A stretch of 64,000 nucleotides of DNA from NCBI GenBank assembly GCA_002118135.1, contig BDIU01000088.1, forward strand, positions 1 to 64,000, given 5' to 3'. Below are positions 25,940 through 36,400 of the stretch, one piece after another (position 1 is the stretch's first letter; the number at the start of each line of letters is the position of its first letter). The notes beneath the pieces were generated by a model. It was not told the origin of the DNA. It did not search any database and was given only the letters and a program-made list of their open reading frames with translations. The position numbers and the translations under genes are program-made. The stretch is from Trebouxia sp. TZW2008. Its lineage: Eukaryota > Chlorophyta > Trebouxiophyceae > Trebouxiales > Trebouxiaceae.

Positions 25940-28900
25940 ATGCCATATGCCGAACCTCCTTGGATCTTCAAAGGGAGGTGCGGCCCGGTAGACGCTTCAT
26001 TCCAGCCGCTTGCTACCGTGTCACGTCTAACTGCAAGCTGCATGCATGCAGGGCTCTATATCAGCTGCAGCTCGTGAAAGAAAGTGAGGTCAGGATCTGC
26101 AAGCTCGTCTTCCTGGGCTGAAACTCCTCTTGAAATCGCAAATCTGCTGATGCCAGTCTGCTTTGCATGTGTGTTTTGTCAAGCTCAGCTGCACTGCACC
26201 ACTACTTGGTTGTGTACGCAGGCTCGAAAGCATACTCCAGCTGAGCTGCCACTTGTAAGCTTCCTTGGGTGAGGCTTGCTTGCTGATCTTGCTGCTATTC
26301 CTGCCACATGCAGGCATTGCAGACCTTTACATGATGATGTTTTGCATGCAGATACACACTTGGGGGCTTCTATTTGGCAAGATACTCTGATAGCCCTGTT
26401 GGGGCTTTTGATGAGGCAAGCAGTCTGCTTTACACCATCTGCTAACGACTTTTGCCTGCGAGCCTACTCCGCTCTTCATTTTGCTTACGCTGTACGCCTG
26501 TAGAAGCTGTACAAGCATCCTGGGTCAAACAAATTGTAATGTGTGCATGCAGCTTGTAGTCATCAGCGGACTGGTGTGGAATGTTCCCACGTCATGTGCT
26601 TGGGCTGCCCGAGTATATGTCAATAACAGGTGAATCATGGTTTTAATAGTAGAACGCATGTCAAATATATGTTATTTGCTGGAGCTGTGCTATTGCACTC
26701 AATGGTCAAGAAAACATATCATACAATTCAGCAGTCAAGCTACATGCTGACAAACCTCCTTGCAGTCACATCCATCCTTTACACAAGACAGAATCTAGCA
26801 TGCAGTGTTGCCCATCAACATGGTGTATGATGTGTAGTGATGCCCGCAAAATTGTTGTGTAACATGCGATGACACTTGCAAACATGATGTATGATGTACA
26901 GTGACCCGGCTGCCTCTTTAGACAGGGGCTTCCGTTATGACGCCTAACAGCGTAGAATTTTCTGTTCTGTACAGTGACGCCCGCAAGCATGGCAGAAAAG
27001 ATGTGGGCCTTCCATCAAGGCTAGCTAGCTTCAGTGAAGACAGCAGTCAACAGCCCAGTTGGTGGCATGCCCCACAACCTGACAGTAAGCCATCCCTACT
27101 GGACTGCCTTGCCTTGGCCTGTTCATCAAGCTCAAGCAAACTCATCACAATCAAGTCTTCAGCATACTTGTGATGTCTGCAGCCAGCAAACTTGCCCAGC
27201 AAGCTGCACTCAGCAAGCAACCTGGACAAAGGCATACACAAGCGCCTGCTGCATTGGACACCACCACCACCACCACTAGCAGCATCAGCAGCAGCAGCAG
27301 CAGCAATAGCAGCAGCATCAGCAGCAGCAGGAAAGGCGTCACCATCAGGAACGTAGAGAGGCGTCACTGGGCTCAGCCATGGCGCAGAAATACTGAACAG
27401 CTGCAGGAGCCAGTGTGTAAGCTAGACATGCCAGACGAAGCCAAAGGCTGGAAAGGCCCCAGAATTAAGATATCTTTGCCCAGCTTCAGGTGAGTGTCTG
27501 TCAGGTTCCTGAAATGTCCCTGACTAGTTAGAGGTTCCGGTGGGCTGCCTGCCAGTTTCTCAGCACCTGCTGCTCTTTGTGCTCAATTCAACAGTTATAA
27601 CGTTGAGACGGACAAGGCTGACAGCAACACCACGTTCAGATCTGTGTATGCCACAATGCATCTCAAGCAGCGGCGTTGTCAGCGTTGCCCATCTCAGCGT
27701 TACTCTCAGCCAATGGAGCTTGAAGAGCAGTTATTTGTTGTGAGGATCCTGTCAAGAGGTTCTTGAGTCAATTTCTGAGACGAATCAGGGTGCGAGGCGA
27801 CAGCGTTGACCAAATAGTCAGGTGGCCATAGACGCACTTAGCAGCAAGGACTTGTCTGCCTTGCATGTCCAAGTGAAAATGCAAAACAGCTTCTGACAGC
27901 TTGCATGGAGGCAGCTGATTGCGCCTGCAGGCACCCAGTTGCTGCATTTCACAGCCTGCCTAGCAGTCATTTGTCATGCATGGATCAATGAATGATCAAC
28001 CCAACTCTGAAAACCAAATGCGATGAGCTATTGTACATTCCAGGAAAGTAGCATGTAAATTGCTCTGTTGCAATGCTCCCATGTGCGCACAGCCGCCGCT
28101 GGCAGCATTCCTCTTCCCTGCATGGCTCATGCTGACTCATGTGCTGCAGCACTGACCAGTCCAAGCTGCAAATTTGAAAGCCATGGTCTTCATTGTAATC
28201 AACATCACTGCTATTGTGTTTGTTACTGTGATTCTCATCATCACTGTCATGCTTACCTCCATGTTCTATCGCCCCGCTGTAGATAGACCATTACAATCTA
28301 CATGTGCTGTGAAGTACGTCCATCTGTGCTGCAGTGGCAACACAGCAGAACATCCCGGCCTGCTGCAATATGCGTGCCAGCTGATGACCAACGTACGACC
28401 TATAACGCCTGCGCGTGTCCATACAACAGCCCGCGATGATGACAAAGATCTGGAGGTCATGGCAGGGGTGCTGGGGGGCCGGCCCCTACTGGCTCTGTCC
28501 TTTGACAACATGGAGGTAAGCATGACAGTGATGATGAGAATTACAGTAACAAACACAATAGCAGTGATGTTGATTACAATGAAGACCATGGCTTTCATGG
28601 CAACATTTGCGTGTGCTGGCAAAAACGCCAGAGGTGTGGTCAAAGTTCCATTTTGCCAGGCCATGGAGTTCAATAACCAAAATGTGATGCATTGATGCTG
28701 CTGCGGCTGGCCTGGCCTGACAGTTGGTCGTGACATCTCAGAGTGCATGGTTGCATGTTTGAGCCTGATCAGCTGCCATCTCTTGACATAGTGCTCTTGA
28801 CCCTTGGGACCGTAGGCTTGTCTTGACCAGCATTCTCAACATGCCTGCTGAGTTCTTCTGGCAGACAGGCTCATTTGGGTTGGTGCCCAAACATGTTTCA

Positions 28901-29100
28901 GTAGTGTTGTACAAGCTTCTTGTTTGGCAAGACCAAGTCTCATGCTTGGCATAGCGATGCGGGGTCAGGGGGACCATGACATTGCGCATGGCGTATTATT
29001 GTTTGTTGTGCTGCAGATGAAGGTGCATGCTCCTGCAGCATACACACTCAAGACTCCTCAGGAGCAGCAGAACACACAGCAGATCAGTCCTGCATTGTAG
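25940..29100 (+). CDS. NXD1: NEOXANTHIN-DEFICIENT 1 homologue
   Basis: Nine exons join in frame to 314 codons: 25940-25977, 26052-26088, 26222-26268, 26352-26415, 26553-26629, 26975-27084, 27183-27489, 28335-28515 and 29017-29100. The order of conserved blocks matches plant NXD1: PPWIFKGRALYQLQLVK, ARKHTPAELPLVSFLGYTLG, GFYLARYSDSPVGAFDE, LVVISGLVWNVPTSCAWAAR, DARKHGRKDVGLPSRLA, GWKGPRIKISLPSF, SGNTAEHPGLLQYACQL, RPLLALSFDNMEMKVHAP. NXD1 is needed for neoxanthin accumulation in tomato and Arabidopsis; it is not itself the known synthase. No transit peptide is visible from this start. The variable middle (exon 7) is expanded by a Thr/Ser microsatellite. Intron 4 has a GC donor (GAG|GCAAGC). 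Exon 8 is flanked by a 90-bp inverted repeat that includes its own donor site. Confidence 0.95.
26905..26974 (+). repeat. Dispersed repeat family B, copy ending at the NXD1 exon 6 acceptor
   Basis: The element reads ggctgcctctttagacaggg, then cttccgttatgacgcctaac, then agcgtagaattttctg, and its end supplies the pyrimidine-rich tract and acceptor CTGTACAG of NXD1 exon 6. Related copies occur at 31985-32045 (reverse) and 45150-45225 (forward), sharing the core cgcctaacggcgtagac followed by a T-rich tract. Confidence 0.7.
27260..27330 (+). repeat. Coding CAC/CAG trinucleotide microsatellite in NXD1 exon 7
   Basis: ACC and AGC triplets encode a six-threonine run followed by Ser/Ile/Asn repeats. 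It lies in the variable linker between the conserved GLPSRLA and ISLPSF blocks, so length changes are likely tolerated. Confidence 0.85.
28176..28596. repeat. 90-bp near-perfect inverted repeat flanking NXD1 exon 8
   Basis: The left arm (28176-28265) is the reverse complement of the right arm (28507-28596) with one mismatch that I can find over 90 bp. The right arm starts inside exon 8 (AACATGGAG) and covers its GTAAGC donor and the first 80 bases of intron 8. The left arm is an antisense copy of the same junction placed upstream of exon 8, in intron 7. Confidence 0.95.
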
Positions 29101-29728
29101 ACAGGCAGATTCCACTCAATTTGAAGGACAGAGCCAGCAGGCATGGCTGCTCATGTTAGCAACAAGCATAAGGAATGATTCATGTTGGGATTGTCTGTTG
29201 TCAGGCGCAAAGCAGCTTTACAATGCATGAGTCGTGCAGATTGACCTCCACACAAGCTGTAAAAGCTTGTCGGTATAGTTTGGTGCCTCCAGGTGTGTTG
29301 TGCAGAAGGCTCATTCCTACCCTAGTGACACACTTCTGCAGCAGAGAAGTTCTGCTTGATTGCTACAGTTTTGACGCTACATAAGGACCAGCTGCAGATT
29401 ATGCAGGCATCATCAACGACCAGCTAGCCAACACTTGCATTGGTGTCGTGGCATCAACTGCAACACCTAGACAGCGGCAATCAACAGTGACACACTAAGT
29501 GACACACTAAAGCTATGCCAATCCTGATGCCTGTGTGTGGCTATTAGTCAGACGACGTTCAAAGCTGTAGACTGGGCCCGGTCAACGAATACTTACCTTA
29601 GCTTATGCGCTCACTTCGCGCATGAACAGAGGCATCGTGGGTGTCTACATGATCAGAAGACGTATGCTTGATTGGCAATCCGCTTTTGCGTGAATTTACT
29701 ATGTGCTAAGGCCTCGTACAGTGTATGC
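29101..29728. other. Intergenic, NXD1 3' flank
   Basis: About 630 bp with a short repeat (agtgacacactaagtgacacac near 29488) and no recognised gene. Confidence 0.5.
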
Positions 29729-31963
29729 ATGTTAGTGGCACAGGGGCAGATCACGCCCTGTTTGACAGTTCACACGCAAGCGTCACAGCGCTTATTTCAA
29801 CAGTCACGCACTGCACCTCGACACAGCTTCAGCAGGCAAGCCCGATCAAGGTGCACGGCGCGCTTGGAAGCTGTGCATGACTCTGGTCATCCTGCAGAAG
29901 CAGCAGCTGCAACTGTGAGCAGCTGCTTGAAACTTGCAAATGAGGGTCAAGTGGATGCTCTGTTGGAGCACATGCCAGATGATGTACTTGATCGCTGCAT
30001 CGCTCTGCGAAAGTCTGCACGGTAAGGATACAAAGCTTCAGCAGCACTATTGTCGGCACTGCTTGCCATACAGCACCAACCAAATCAGGAGGCAAAGCGC
30101 AGTCTCTTCGACAGATGGCATGAATTGCTGTCGCAGGATCAGAACTCCTGGCATCCGGGTCAATGATCTGAGCTTTGCAGACGTAGTCAGAAACAGCAGC
30201 AGGAAGGAATTCATTTTTGATGCATATGGGCAAAGGAGCCTGATCTTTTTCCCAGTTCAGCATCATCAGGCAAGATTCAGCTGCTCGCCTTTGAGCACTG
30301 GAAAAAGATTTCACCATTTGACAATCAAAGGAGCTCTTTCGCAGGTGTTGAGCTCCATTCTGGTCACCCCAGAAAAGTTTGTGCAGCGATGCGCCATCAA
30401 GAGCAGCATTGGCGAGGAAGCCATCCTGACATTTGAGCTAGTACAGCAAGAGTGCCTGCAGTCTGCTTACAAGGGCGTCCAAGTTGTCAACAGATGGGTG
30501 CTGCACAGCATCACAGGAGAGCCAGATAGAACTGGCCAGCCTGACTGCCCAGACCCCAGCCTGTCTCCAGATGCTGTTGCTCTGGCTCAGCTTCATGCTC
30601 TGAGGTTTGCAACTTATCACTTTGATCTATTTATGCTGTAAGATTTGCACCCGTGATGATGCTCACACCCCAGTCTATCACTAGATGCTGTTTCTCGTGC
30701 TTAGCTTCATGCATCAAGGTTTGCACCTCTGCCCTTTTCTTTTGCACTTTATGGTGCTTTGAGTTGTGCATTGTGTGCGTTGCTCAGCTTCATGCCTTGA
30801 GATTTGCACATTTGCCCAGCTTTATGTCTTGAGGCCTGCCTTGTCAAAAATATTGCATGGGCTCATGCTTCCAAAGGCTGTGTGCTAATGGGCATTACAT
30901 AAGGTGCCAGTGGCTCGCCTGCAAGCTTGCATACACAATACTGTCATACGCTTGAGAAACACACTAACATTTCCCCTTACAGCTTGTGGCGCTGTTGTGT
31001 CCATCTGCCATACATTTGGCTGACAAGAAATCCACTGTTCCTCAGGCTGCGTGACCCGCATCAGTGTCTTCAATTTACTCATGCATGTCATGTAATATGC
31101 AAACGTGCCTTTTGGCTCAAGAGCTCAAGCTCCATTGGAGCTCAGGCATGCAATGATGATGCAGGCTAGGGGACATTGATCAAGTGTGCACGTTTGCTTC
31201 ACCAGCCAGTCAGGCTTCAGCAGGCAGATTTGGTTTCACCCCCATGTCATCCCATTACAGACCGCTGCTTGGTCATGAAGCAGCCCAGGTCATTACTACT
31301 ATGCAGACCATGCCAGACAAAGCAACTGTGGTTGTAGGTATGCTCCATTGCCTCTGTGTTGCTTTGGACCAGTGCTAGGCATAAGTGCTTTGCAGTGCAC
31401 CTTAATTCCAGAGCATAGTGCTGTTGATGCTGTTCATGTGGATTGATGGTGTCAAGACTTATGCAAAGCAGTGCCTGGGGTGTTTCCAAAGCTGACCATT
31501 GTAACTACCATGTGCAGCTTAGCACGAAAGCTGCTCGTCACCCAATGCTTTCAGCTGCGCAGTCCACCAAAGCATGCTGCCATGGCCACTCATCACTGTA
31601 GACCACTACTTGCTTCAGACTACCTCAGAACCTTTCACATCGGTCTCGTGCTAGCAGTCATGCGTGTCTCACTAATTTGCGGGCACAGTATGCATGAAGA
31701 TGCATTGGGTGCTTCGAATGCCGTGAGTGTTGGTCAAACACAGACTTTCAAAGCAGTGGCCTGAGCTCAAGCTGCTGCATGTGTAAATGTCAAGCGTTTT
31801 GTACTATGCAGGTGTTACACCCAGCCACATATACAATAGCAAAGAACAGAAGCCTGATCAGCAGCATATTTACCTCTGGACGCTGGGCCTACAGAAGAAA
31901 GACCCTTTTGTCAACTGTTGGATGACAGAAAGAGTCCAGTATACAAAGCCTGTATCCATATGA
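29729..31963 (+). CDS. Protein with two DUF4864-like modules, organelle-targeted by appearance
   Basis: Four exons, 29729-30021, 30137-30604, 31165-31337 and 31812-31963, join in phases 2, 2, 1 to 361 codons. The N-terminus is basic and Ser/Gln-rich without acids (QRLFQQSRTAPRHSFSRQAR), like a plastid or mitochondrial transit peptide. The second module is the clearer: SPDAVALAQLHALR, VCTFASPAS, GFTPMSSHYRPLLGHEAAQV, YLWTLGLQKKDPFVNCWMTERV, which follows the pattern of DUF4864 proteins (SP..V...QL.ALR; FASP.NR; W.L.RQ; CWMT). The first half repeats the layout more loosely (SFADVVRNSSRKEFIFDAYG, LTFELVQQ, AYKGVQVVNRWVLHSI). The domain's function is not known. The start is the first in-frame ATG. 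The exon 2 end is copied several times in the next intron. Confidence 0.75.
30560..30830 (+). repeat. Decayed tandem copies of the exon 2 end and donor
   Basis: The junction gctcagcttcatgctctgag|gtttgc recurs as cttagcttcatgcatcaagg|tttgc near 30702, gctcagcttcatgccttgag|atttgc near 30783 and cagctttatgtcttgag near 30818. Only the first is in frame; the later copies lose the GT donor or the frame. Confidence 0.8.
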
Positions 31964-33489
31964 CATGTAGTATAAGAAAAGGAAAAGAAAAGTCTACGGC
32001 GTTAGGCGCCATAGCGGGAGGTCATGTCTAAAGAGGCAGCCCGGGATTGCTGCTTTCAGAGCAGCAACCAACAAAAAGCTTGACCTATGAGGGGTCAGCC
32101 CTTTGTCTGTTGCGTCTATGCTTTGTCCTGATTTGGGAGCCATGTGACATGTACAGTATAGGGTGACAGCGCCTCTTGGTTTATACAGGCCAAAGTGTAC
32201 AGGGGGAGTTTTCAATGGCACTGCATGCAAGTTTGATGTCTCAACAGGTGCAGCGCTATGTACAGCTATTGTAGGCAAAGCAACAAATCTGCTCAGGAAA
32301 AGTCAGGCGCGACACTCAGCATCATGACTTGCAAGCCAGCTTTTGCTGTTGACTGCAATGTGGCATGTTAAGCCTGAGCTGACCACAGCAGCACTGTAAG
32401 GCAGCTTGATTTGGCGGGGCATCAGGGTTTTGTTGTAAATTAGGTCATCAGGGGTTGCTCTGATCTAGCCATACATATGCAAGGCCTGAGGTTTTACCTG
32501 TGTCTCAAGAAAGGCATTGTGGCTGCTGGCGTGTTACCAAACAGTGCACACAGCTTTGGCAAAAGTTTACACCACACATGCATATGTACTACCTGTAGCC
32601 TTGCAGATTGTGAGGCATGTTTGTCTACTAGTTGCAATCATCATTATATATGGACCTTTCATGTATTTAGTTTGATGCTTTGTTTGTACAGCACTCTAAG
32701 GCCTGCTGACAAGTCTGCTGATTGGAGCAGTCAGATTAATGTGCAGTAATGCTGTGCACAAGCATCAAGCTTCATGATCACATCAAAGCCTTTGAAGCAT
32801 TGATTTGCCAATCTCGTGATGGCGAGCTCACATGAAGCCAGATGCCATGGCAGTCGAGTCCTGGCTTGTTTTGACACCACACCAGTGTCGAGCACTTGGC
32901 CAAGGTGTCGACCCCGAGCTGCAATGTGCTGTGCGGCTCGATCATTGTTGATCCATTGTGGCCGTGAGCCCAGGGTCAGTCATGCAGCTTAAGGAGCTGT
33001 AGGCAGTACACATTGCTGATGCATTTTGGTCCCATTTCTTCTCAGCATGTATAAGACGACTGACAGCTGCGCCTTCCAAGGAACGCAACCAAATCTCATA
33101 TCTTCGAGATGGCGTGTAGTAAACGGTCAGGATGTCTCACATGGGCAACCGGCACGGGTTTCCTTCAGCTAATTTGCGCCTAATTGCGGCTAAAGCACCA
33201 AAATTTGTCATCAGCTGGGGAAAATTTTCAGTTTCCGTTGCCTAGATCCTAAATCTGGTACGGGGGTTTGCCACTTGAAATCCTGTTCCTTGGATAAGAG
33301 CCCCTGCCGTGCTAGCGCGTCAAGCAATTTGCCGGAAGTGTCATGCGCTTGGTGAGGCGACTTCGATGATGTAGGATCCCTGCATCGCAGGCGAATTGCA
33401 AAGGGCGTCGACAGGGTTGCTAAGTGGTCAACTGAAGGCATGGGTTTCATACTACAGCGCGTCGGTTTTAGGTCGTAGCTGCTGATACA
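31964..33489. other. Intergenic, 1.5 kb
   Basis: No exon chain or recognisable domain is seen on either strand. It holds a reverse-orientation copy of dispersed repeat family B at about 31985-32045. The right end should contain the promoter of the large RRM gene. Confidence 0.5.
31985..32045 (-). repeat. Dispersed repeat family B, reverse copy
   Basis: On the minus strand it reads gctgcctctttagacatgac, then ctcccgctatggcgcctaac, then gccgtagacttttctttt, matching the copies at 26905 and 45150. It lies in intergenic sequence. No terminal inverted repeats were identified. Confidence 0.7.
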
Positions 33490-36400
33490 ATGAAAGATGG
33501 ACCAATCGCCAATGCCGCTGGTACTCAGCAACCAAGCGGCAGCGACACAAGCAGCCTTCATGACACGCTGTCGCAAATAACAAACGCTTTGCAACATGCT
33601 ATTTCTGGGCAAGATAGGGACACAGCAGCCCAAGTGCTCATTTCTTCCCTGCAACACTTGCCAGTTTCTCCCGATCAGCGACTTATCCCCCCAGCGGCAG
33701 GGTCGCAGCTGCTGCAGCTGGGAGCTCAGGCATTGAAGCTTGCAGCTGGCCATGCCCAGGTAACTGCTGCGCTCAGTAATTATAACATGGTAAGTAGCTA
33801 TTGCATCACGTGCTGAGCTCACTTGCTTGACGTGTCAGGGATTGCAAGCTGGCTGCCAGCTGCTCAAGGGGTTCAGTCAAGCGACAACAGACCTACACTC
33901 AGCTGACTCTGATCAGGTACTGCCAATAGTTGCACCCTCATCCTCTTGATGACCACTCCTCTGGCAGCAGCAGTGTTGAAACACTGTCAAGTCAACGCCA
34001 ATTGATGTGTTCGGGTCTTCCAAGTCGTTCATTGAGCTTCCGCACATGTTTTTGATGCAGGCTCTGCAGTTGCCCCTTGAAGCAATAGCAATGACCATGC
34101 TGGGGTCACAAGCTGATAAGCTGCTTCAGACTCAGGGCACAGCGGCGATGCTGGCCCTTGTAGGTTGTGACACCAGGCCTATTGGACCTGGTGTATATGA
34201 TGTAAATAGCACAGACAGAGAGGGATGCACAATTTTGCATAGGTACGGCCTCTGTTGCTGATTGCCTTGCTTGACTCTCTTACACTAGCAGTGCATATGA
34301 TGTGCATAGCACAGACAGAGGGGAGTGTGCAATCTGCATAGCTCTAACCTAGGTTGCTGACCGCCTTGCTTAAACCGCTTCGCACTAACAGCAGACGCTT
34401 GCATGCGCCGGCTTACGGGCTCACATACTCTCAACTCAAAATACCTGATGCATACAAGCATTTGCGATTTGTGTCATTGGATGCCAACATTGCAGGGCAT
34501 AGCTGCCAATTGCTTTCACTGCAAGATGCAAAGCACATATGCCTGTCTGTCACAATTCTGTCTGTTGCACCAGATCAGCTAAATCACCACGTGGAAAGGG
34601 CTGAATGCGGCTTTTATGGCACTGAAATTGTTTCTCTGAGAGCTTTGTCTGCTGCAACAGATCAGCTAAATCCTCACATGGAAAGGGCTGAATACAGCTT
34701 TTATGGCACTCTGACATTGTTTCTCTGAGAGCTTTGTCTGCTGCAACAGATTAGCTAAGATGGGCTTGCCAATTTGCTTGTCAGCCCTCATTCAGAGCTG
34801 CCGAACTCAGCTGGATTTCCGGCACAAGTGCAACAACGGCCAGACAGCCCAGGTGGCAGCTGAAATCTGTCAGAATAAAGCTTGCGCCAATTTGCTTCAG
34901 CAAGCTGCCAATTTTGCGACCAGCACAATGCCTCCAGCAGTTAGTCAGCCCCCTAGCAGCGAAGCTGTGCAAGCAGCCGCTGCCATTCTTGCATCGCAAG
35001 GGAGCCTCCCTCCTCAACACAGCATTCAGCACACGCTAAGCACCCAAGAGCTGCAACAGCGGCTGCTGCAGCAGCAGCAGTGGTTACTACAGCAGCAGCA
35101 GCAGCAGCAGCAGCCTGGGACAATGCCTGGCTTGTTCCCTCTGCTTGCAAACATGCAGGGCCAGACTAGCGCCATGCAGGACCTCAACATGCAGCCAGCC
35201 CATGTGTACAGCTACAATCAACATCGAGCAGCGATGGCTGTACCCAACGCCCCTGCTGGTTATGTCCCTAGGTTCTTGCCAACTGACAGTGCGTCTGCAT
35301 ACATGGCGCAGCAGCGTGCTAGCATGGAGTCTGTCAGCACTAGCACTCGGCCCAGCTTTGATGACGTCAGCATGCTGTCGAGGATGTACCCCTCCTCAAG
35401 TCTGGATTCGTCCTTCAGTCAGCACCGCATGAGCATTGATGACCCACTGCACCGTTACTCCTCCAGCTCAAGACCCAGCAGCGTGAGTCATTGTTCACAT
35501 TGTTATGGAGCTTTACACTGGTACCCAATTATGGCATGTCTTTCTTGCCATGGAATGTCACACTGTCAGTCCCTGTCTATTTTGCCATGGAGGCTTTGCA
35601 CTGTCAGTCCCTCTCTGTTTTGCCATGGAAGCTTGCACTGTCAATCCCTGTCTGTTTTGCTATGAAGACTTGCACTGTCAATCCCTGTCTGTAGTGCCGT
35701 GGAGATTTGCATTGTCAGTCAGGCACCCACTGCACCACTACTCCTTCAGCTGAAGACCCAGCAGTGAAAGTACATGCCTTCATTGCCATGGAGCGATACA
35801 CTGTCAGTTCCTGGCTGGCAAGGTGCACAAAGTTGCATTCAAACCGGTTGCAATGCATGCATCAGCCTGGCAAAGCCTGTTGCTGCTCCTCGGTCCCTCA
35901 ATCTGCAAGCCATGTACCAAAATGGCATTGCAAGTCTACCAAACAGCTTTGTCAGGCCATCAACTTATGGCACCCTGCTGATGATGCAGAACTGGAGCCC
36001 TTATCACCCACTGAGCTCACAGTCTGGCCATACGAGTCCCTGGCGAGCAAGGTTCAACAATGCACTGTCTCAACTATGTCATTGCTGCTTTGGTTTGACT
36101 CATGCCATTGCTGCTTTGGTTTGTTGACAGCTGCAAGTACTGATGCAGAATTGGAGTCCTTACCACCCATTGAGTTCACAGTCTGGCAACATGAGCCCAT
36201 GGCCAGCAAGGTTCACCAACGCCTTCTCTGAGGACCACAGCACAGCAGAGCGTCTGTCTCTGGAAGCAGCTGAGGGCAGACTCTCAACAGATGAGGCCCA
36301 AAGCACAATCTCCACTAGCACTGGCATGCTGTATCACCCCACCAGCACCATCGCTGAAGAAGAAGGGGCGCAGCCCGGCAGCGCTGAGTCAGTGGCGGCA

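Noticed and set aside
27047..27367. Poly-alanine/leucine frames opposite the CAG microsatellite
   Set aside because: Antisense reading of the NXD1 exon 7 trinucleotide repeat.
28266..28748. A 160-codon minus-strand frame with a hydrophobic ITAIVFVTVILIITVMLTSM-type segment, and its plus-strand twin
   Set aside because: The hydrophobic segment is the translation of the inverted-repeat arms, which is why it appears on both strands; it is intron sequence of NXD1.
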